Program-made: the position numbers and the translations under genes
Shown: positions 5,563 to 9,814 of the stretch, one piece after another
Layout: every line of letters starts with the position of its first letter
How positions within the stretch are numbered: position 1 is the first letter of the stretch
NCBI GenBank assembly: GCA_018648985.1
Contig: JABGOT010000079.1
Coordinates: forward strand, 19,388-29,201
Length of the DNA stretch: 9,814 nucleotides
Source of the DNA: Candidatus Ruthturnera sp.
GTDB taxonomy: Bacteria > Pseudomonadota > Gammaproteobacteria > PS1 > Pseudothioglobaceae
Direction of reading: 5' to 3'
Notes under the pieces: generated by a model
What the model was told of the DNA's origin: nothing
Databases searched by the model: none
What the model saw: the letters and a program-made list of their open reading frames with translations, nothing else

Positions 5563-5571
5563 TTTATACCA
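5563..5571 (-). promoter_or_regulatory. Predicted extended -10 promoter of trpE
   Basis: The minus strand reads TGGTATAAA: an extended -10 TGn directly before TATAAA. No good -35 lies 16-18 bp upstream, as is usual for extended -10 promoters. The start would fall at 5556-5557, only 2-3 nt before the trpE ATG, consistent with the missing Shine-Dalgarno. Confidence 0.5.
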
Positions 5572-5585
5572 AGCGTTGTTGATAT

Positions 5586-5599
5586 GGCACGCGTGTGCC
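5586..5599. promoter_or_regulatory. GC-rich dyad overlapping the trpE -35 region
   Basis: GGCAC and GTGCC arms flank GCGT, about 30-42 bp upstream of the predicted trpE start. It is a GC-rich island in AT-rich spacer and could be an operator. It does not resemble the TrpR box as I know it. Confidence 0.35.
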
Positions 5600-5612
5600 T
5601 TAATCGTAGGCG

Positions 5613-5650
5613 AAAAAAAACCGCAGCCATAATTGACTGCGGTTTTTTTT
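5613..5650 (-). terminator. rpoC rho-independent terminator, bidirectional
   Basis: CCGCAG (5621-5626) pairs with CTGCGG (5637-5642) across a 10-base loop. A8 (5613-5620) and T8 (5643-5650) extend the stem and provide a U tract in either direction. It lies 17 bp after the rpoC stop and separates rpoC from trpE. Confidence 0.92.
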
Positions 5651-5667
5651 ATTGGTGAAGTGTATTA

Positions 5668-8600
5668 CTACTCTTCAGCCGCTTCTTGTGCTTCGTCTGC
5701 TTCACTTAACTGCTCTGAAAGTGCAGCTTGCGCATCAGCGCTTTGCATCACACCTTCAGCGCGCTTTGCACGACGCTCTTGGTGATATGCAAAACCCGTA
5801 CCTGCCGGAATTAAACGACCTACAATTACGTTCTCTTTTAAGCCTTTCAGTGTATCGACACGGCCTGTAGTTGAGGCTTCGGTTAACACACGTGTTGTCT
5901 CTTGGAACGACGCTGCAGAGATAAACGATTCTGTTGATAGTGACGCTTTAGTAATACCCATCAACAATCTTTGGTAAGACACTAGGTCTTTACCCTGTGC
6001 TGTTAATTGTTTGTTGATATCAATAACGCGTACATACTCAGCTATTTCACCGTTAACAAGTGACGAATCACCTGCATCAAGTACTTCAACTTTACGTAGC
6101 ATTTGCTTCACAATCACTTCAATATGCTTATCAGAGATGTTTACACCTTGTAGGCGGTAAACATTTTGAACTTCTTTAACCACGTAGTTAGCTAAAGCTT
6201 CAACACCCAATAAACGTAAGATATCGTGTGGATTAGAAGGGCCATCAGAAACCACATCACCTTTAACAACAGACTCACCATCAAAGACGTTAATTTGACG
6301 CCATTTATGGATCATCATTTCTGTCGCTTCACCTTCTTGTGAAGTAATGATTAAACGATCTTTAGACTTAGTAGGATTACCAAAACTAATCACACCCGTT
6401 GCTTCTGCAAGGATTGAATGATCTTTAGCTTTACGTGCTTCAAATAAGTCAGCAACACGTGGCAAACCACCAGTAATATCACTGGTCTTAGACTGATCTT
6501 TTGGAATCTTAGCCAAGACTTCACCTGCGGTGATGACTTGATTATCTTCTAGATTGATCTTCACTGTTGAAGGTAGGTAGTGTGTTGATAACACCATCTC
6601 TGAATCTTTCTCATCAACCATCTTAATGAGTGGCTTCAAACCTTTAGCTGCTGCTGATCTTTCTGCCTCATCAATCATCTCAAAGAAGGTTAGACCCGTT
6701 AATGGATCTGTGTTTTTGTTAACCGTAACACCTTCAACAAAATCAACAAAAACCACACGACCTGACTGCTCAGAAATAATTGGGTGCGTATGCGGATCCC
6801 AGTCTGCAATCTTGTCTTTTGCTTTAACAGCGCCGCCGTCTTGAACATGAACAATCGCACCATAAGGAATCTTATAACGCTCAACTTCTTGACCTTTAAC
6901 ATTGCGAATGGTTACTTCAGATGAACGAGAAATCACCACTAAATCACCACTAGCATTTGTAATTGACTTCATGCCTTCTAAATGGGCAATACCATCAGTA
7001 TTAATATTAATGCTGCTCACTGCTGTTGAAGCAGAAGCCGCACCACCAATGTGGAACGTACGCATGGTTAACTGTGTACCCGGCTCACCGATTGATTGTG
7101 CTGCAATTACACCAACTGCTTCACCAACACCAATCTGATGACCACGTGCCATGTCATTACCATAACAAGAAGCACAAACGCCATAGCCAGTGTCACAAGT
7201 AATAGTAGAGCGCGCTTTGATTGATTCAACACCTAATTCGTTGATCTTGTCTGAATCTTCTAAAGTTACTAAATGACCTTTAGGTAATAACACTTTAGTT
7301 GAATCTGGAATTAGCACATCTTCAGCCATCACACGGCCTAATACCGCAGCGCCGAGTGTTTGTACAATATTACCACCTTCAATCGTAGCCTTCTTGATGA
7401 GTCCATTTTCAGTACCACAATCGACTTCATTGACCACTAGATCTTGTCCAACATCCACCAAACGACGTGTTAAGTAACCCGAGTTTGCTGTTTTAAGTGC
7501 TGTATCAGCTAGACCTTTACGTGCACCGTGTGTTGAAATAAAGTACTGCATGTTATTCAAGCCTTCACGGAAGTTTGAGGTAATCGGTGTTTCAATAATT
7601 GAACCATCTGGCTTAGCCATTAGACCACGCATACCTGCTAACTGACGCATCTGTGCTGGAGAACCACGAGCACCAGAATCAGCCATCATATAAACCGAGT
7701 TAAATGAGGCTAGTTTTTCAGTTTTTCCGTCGGCGTTAGTGAAATCATCAAAACCGATTTCATCCATCATTGCCTTAGCAACTTTCTCTGAAGTGCGAGA
7801 CCAAATATCAATCACTTTGTTATAACGCTCACCATCAGTCACAATACCTTGTGAATACTGCTTTTGCACGTCTTTTACTTGTGTTTCTGCTTCGTCAATC
7901 ATACCTGCTTTAGTGCCAGGGATAGTCATGTCGTTTGAACAGAATGAGATACCTGACTTAGTTGAATATTTAAAGCCCATGTACATCATCTGGTCAGCAA
8001 AAATAACCGTGTCTTTTAACTCTTGTGTTTGGTAACAAATGTGAATCAAGTTAGAAACTACCTTTTTAGAAATAGCTTCGTTGATTAAATTGAATGACAA
8101 ACCTGCCGGCAAAATTCTTGAGAAAATTGCACGACCAACGGTTGTATCAACAATACGTTTTGTTGTTGGTTGGTGTTTACCGTCGACTTTTTCATATTCT
8201 TGGATGCGTAATTTAACCTTAGCGTGCAATGAAGCAGAACCCGACTCATAAGCATTTAAAGCTTCAGTCGAATTGGCGAAGACCATGCCTTCGCCCTTTT
8301 GGTTAATCATATCACGCGTCATGTAGTACAAGCCCAAAATAACGTCCTGCGAAGGTACGATAATCGGCTCACCACTAGCAAGGTGCAATACGTTGTTAGA
8401 AGCTAGCATTAAAGTTCTTGCTTCTAATTGTGCCTCTTCAGATAATGGTACGTGTACCGCCATCTGGTCACCATCAAAGTCAGCGTTAAATGCGCCACAA
8501 ACGAGTGGATGTAATTGGATTGCTTTACCTTCAATCAGTAACGGCTCAAATGCTTGAATACCTAAACGGTGCAATGTTGGTGCACGGTTAAGCATTACCG

Positions 8601-9814
8601 GATGTTGGTGTACGACTTTTTCTAGGATATCCCATACTTCAGGGCCTTCGCCTTCTACCATCTTCTTAGCAGCTTTAATTGTTGAAGCTAAACCTTTAGC
8701 CATTAAGCGGTTGTACATAAATGGCTTAAATAATTCTAAAGCCATTTTCTTTGGTAAACCACACTGGTGTAATTTAAGGTATGGACCACAAACGATCACC
8801 GAACGACCTGAGTAGTCAACACGCTTACCTAGTAAGTTTTGACGGAATCGACCTTGCTTACCTTTAATCATGTCAGCAATTGATTTTAACGGACGACGGT
8901 TATTACCCATCACCGCACGGCCACGACGACCATTATCAATCAATGAATCAACCGCTTCTTGAAGCATACGCTTTTCGTTACGGACGATAATTTCTGGTGC
9001 GTCTAACTCTAATAAACGACCTAAACGGTTGTTACGGTTAATCACACGACGGTATAAATCGTTTAGATCAGAAGTCGCAAAACGACCGCCATCAAGCGGC
9101 ACTAATGGGCGCAAATCTGGCGGAAGAATTGGCAATACTTTTAACACCATCCATTCTGGCTTATTACCTGATTGGATTAGTGAATCAATTAGTTTAAGAC
9201 GTTTGTTGTATTTCTTAAGCTTAGTTTGAGATTTAGTGTTTAAGCTGTCTTCACGTAAATTAGCTGCTTCTTTTTCAAGCTGCATTTCTGCTAAAACATC
9301 TTGGATTGCTTCAGCACCCATTTTCGCTTCAAACTCATCATCACCGTATTCATCTAATGCATCAAAGTACATTTCTTCGGTTAATAATTGCTTTTTCACC
9401 AACGGTGTTGAGCCAGGGTCTGTCACTAAGAATGCTTCAAAGTAAAGTACGCGCTCAATATCTTTAAGCGTCATATCCATCAACAAACCTAAACGTGAAG
9501 GCAGTGATTTAAGATACCAAATGTGCGCTACTGGAGCAGCTAATTCGATATGACCCATACGCTCACGACGAACTTTAGAAAGTGTCACTTCAACGCCACA
9601 CTTTTCACAAACTACGTTGCGGAACTTCATGCGCTTGTATTTACCACACAAACACTCAAAGTCTTTCATTGGACCAAAAATCTTAGCACAGAACAAACCT
9701 TCTCTTTCAGGCTTAAATGTACGGTAGTTAATAGTTTCAGGCTTCTTAACCTCACCATATGACCATGAACGAATCTTCTCAGGAGAAGCCAGTCCAACTC
9801 GAATCGCATCAAAA
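5668..9814 (-). CDS. rpoC: RNA polymerase beta' subunit (RpoC), N-terminus beyond window
   Basis: The large catalytic subunit of RNA polymerase. The frame is open without interruption from the window edge to the stop at 5668, giving 1381 visible residues. The first visible residues (FDAIRVGLASPEKIRSWS) match about residue 15-20 of E. coli RpoC, so only a short N-terminal segment is missing. The N-terminal zinc site (CLCGKY then CEKC) lies near 9590-9660. The active-site NADFDGDQM that binds the catalytic magnesium is at 8461-8487. The second zinc site has its first Cys in VDCGTENG and the others in CDTGYGVCASC near 7165-7200. The bridge-helix/trigger-loop region (ARGSPAQMRQLAGMRGLMA, then GARKGLADTALKTANSG) is intact. 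The C-terminus ends in an acidic tail (EADEAQEAAEE). It is presumably co-transcribed with rpoB upstream. It ends at a terminator rather than continuing into rpsL-rpsG-fusA. Confidence 0.98.
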   Translation of the reverse strand, partial: FDAIRVGLASPEKIRSWSYGEVKKPETINYRTFKPEREGLFCAKIFGPMKDFECLCGKYKRMKFRNVVCEKCGVEVTLSKVRRERMGHIELAAPVAHIWYLKSLPSRLGLLMDMTLKDIERVLYFEAFLVTDPGSTPLVKKQLLTEEMYFDALDEYGDDEFEAKMGAEAIQDVLAEMQLEKEAANLREDSLNTKSQTKLKKYNKRLKLIDSLIQSGNKPEWMVLKVLPILPPDLRPLVPLDGGRFATSDLNDLYRRVINRNNRLGRLLELDAPEIIVRNEKRMLQEAVDSLIDNGRRGRAVMGNNRRPLKSIADMIKGKQGRFRQNLLGKRVDYSGRSVIVCGPYLKLHQCGLPKKMALELFKPFMYNRLMAKGLASTIKAAKKMVEGEGPEVWDILEKVVHQHPVMLNRAPTLHRLGIQAFEPLLIEGKAIQLHPLVCGAFNADFDGDQMAVHVPLSEEAQLEARTLMLASNNVLHLASGEPIIVPSQDVILGLYYMTRDMINQKGEGMVFANSTEALNAYESGSASLHAKVKLRIQEYEKVDGKHQPTTKRIVDTTVGRAIFSRILPAGLSFNLINEAISKKVVSNLIHICYQTQELKDTVIFADQMMYMGFKYSTKSGISFCSNDMTIPGTKAGMIDEAETQVKDVQKQYSQGIVTDGERYNKVIDIWSRTSEKVAKAMMDEIGFDDFTNADGKTEKLASFNSVYMMADSGARGSPAQMRQLAGMRGLMAKPDGSIIETPITSNFREGLNNMQYFISTHGARKGLADTALKTANSGYLTRRLVDVGQDLVVNEVDCGTENGLIKKATIEGGNIVQTLGAAVLGRVMAEDVLIPDSTKVLLPKGHLVTLEDSDKINELGVESIKARSTITCDTGYGVCASCYGNDMARGHQIGVGEAVGVIAAQSIGEPGTQLTMRTFHIGGAASASTAVSSININTDGIAHLEGMKSITNASGDLVVISRSSEVTIRNVKGQEVERYKIPYGAIVHVQDGGAVKAKDKIADWDPHTHPIISEQSGRVVFVDFVEGVTVNKNTDPLTGLTFFEMIDEAERSAAAKGLKPLIKMVDEKDSEMVLSTHYLPSTVKINLEDNQVITAGEVLAKIPKDQSKTSDITGGLPRVADLFEARKAKDHSILAEATGVISFGNPTKSKDRLIITSQEGEATEMMIHKWRQINVFDGESVVKGDVVSDGPSNPHDILRLLGVEALANYVVKEVQNVYRLQGVNISDKHIEVIVKQMLRKVEVLDAGDSSLVNGEIAEYVRVIDINKQLTAQGKDLVSYQRLLMGITKASLSTESFISAASFQETTRVLTEASTTGRVDTLKGLKENVIVGRLIPAGTGFAYHQERRAKRAEGVMQSADAQAALSEQLSEADEAQEAAEE

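Noticed and set aside
5555..5667. trp attenuator or leader peptide between rpoC and trpE
   Set aside because: The only hairpin there is the rpoC terminator; no short frame with Trp codons and no alternative pairing were found.
9694..9696. TTG as a start codon for rpoC
   Set aside because: The frame remains open upstream to the window edge and the upstream residues match RpoC, so this codon is an internal Leu.

Overview
All recognisable genes in this window read on the minus strand. The sequence is AT-rich. The combination of a gammaproteobacterial-type RpoC, a periplasmic Sox system (SoxXYZA plus the SoxAX-binding protein SoxK) and the protein sequences themselves suggest a sulfur-oxidising gammaproteobacterium of the SUP05/Thioglobus/bathymodioline-symbiont kind. 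That lineage call rests on recall of family sequences; no search was run.

Reading in the direction of transcription (high to low coordinates): rpoC (lacking only its extreme N-terminus, which lies beyond the window) ends at a strong hairpin terminator. A monocistronic trpE follows, with its own predicted extended -10 promoter and almost no leader. Next comes a sox operon, soxX-soxY-soxZ-soxA-soxK, with a predicted sigma70-type promoter, two inverted repeats around that promoter, tight spacing (7 to 47 nt) and good Shine-Dalgarno sequences. It closes at a hairpin terminator with a second hairpin terminator about 40 bp further on. SoxXA (with SoxK) couples thiosulfate covalently to the SoxY carrier cysteine held by SoxZ. 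Neither soxB nor soxCD is in the window.

Below the sox operon is a less conserved stretch: a roughly 320-bp gene-poor spacer, a small 65-residue protein resembling one unit of the short 'integrase repeat' family, a 255-bp AT-rich spacer, and then a two-gene unit. This unit holds a PsiE-family four-helix membrane protein and, 22 nt later, a membrane-anchored protein with a very long coiled coil whose hydrophobic core is almost entirely methionine (27 Met in the 133 visible residues). The second gene runs off the window at base 1, so its C-terminus is not visible.

The core genes (rpoC, trpE, sox) are ordinary in sequence. The most unusual item is the methionine-core coiled-coil protein and its pairing with a PsiE-like protein. 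Next come the architecture of the sox and trpE promoters and the rpoC-trpE-sox gene order.
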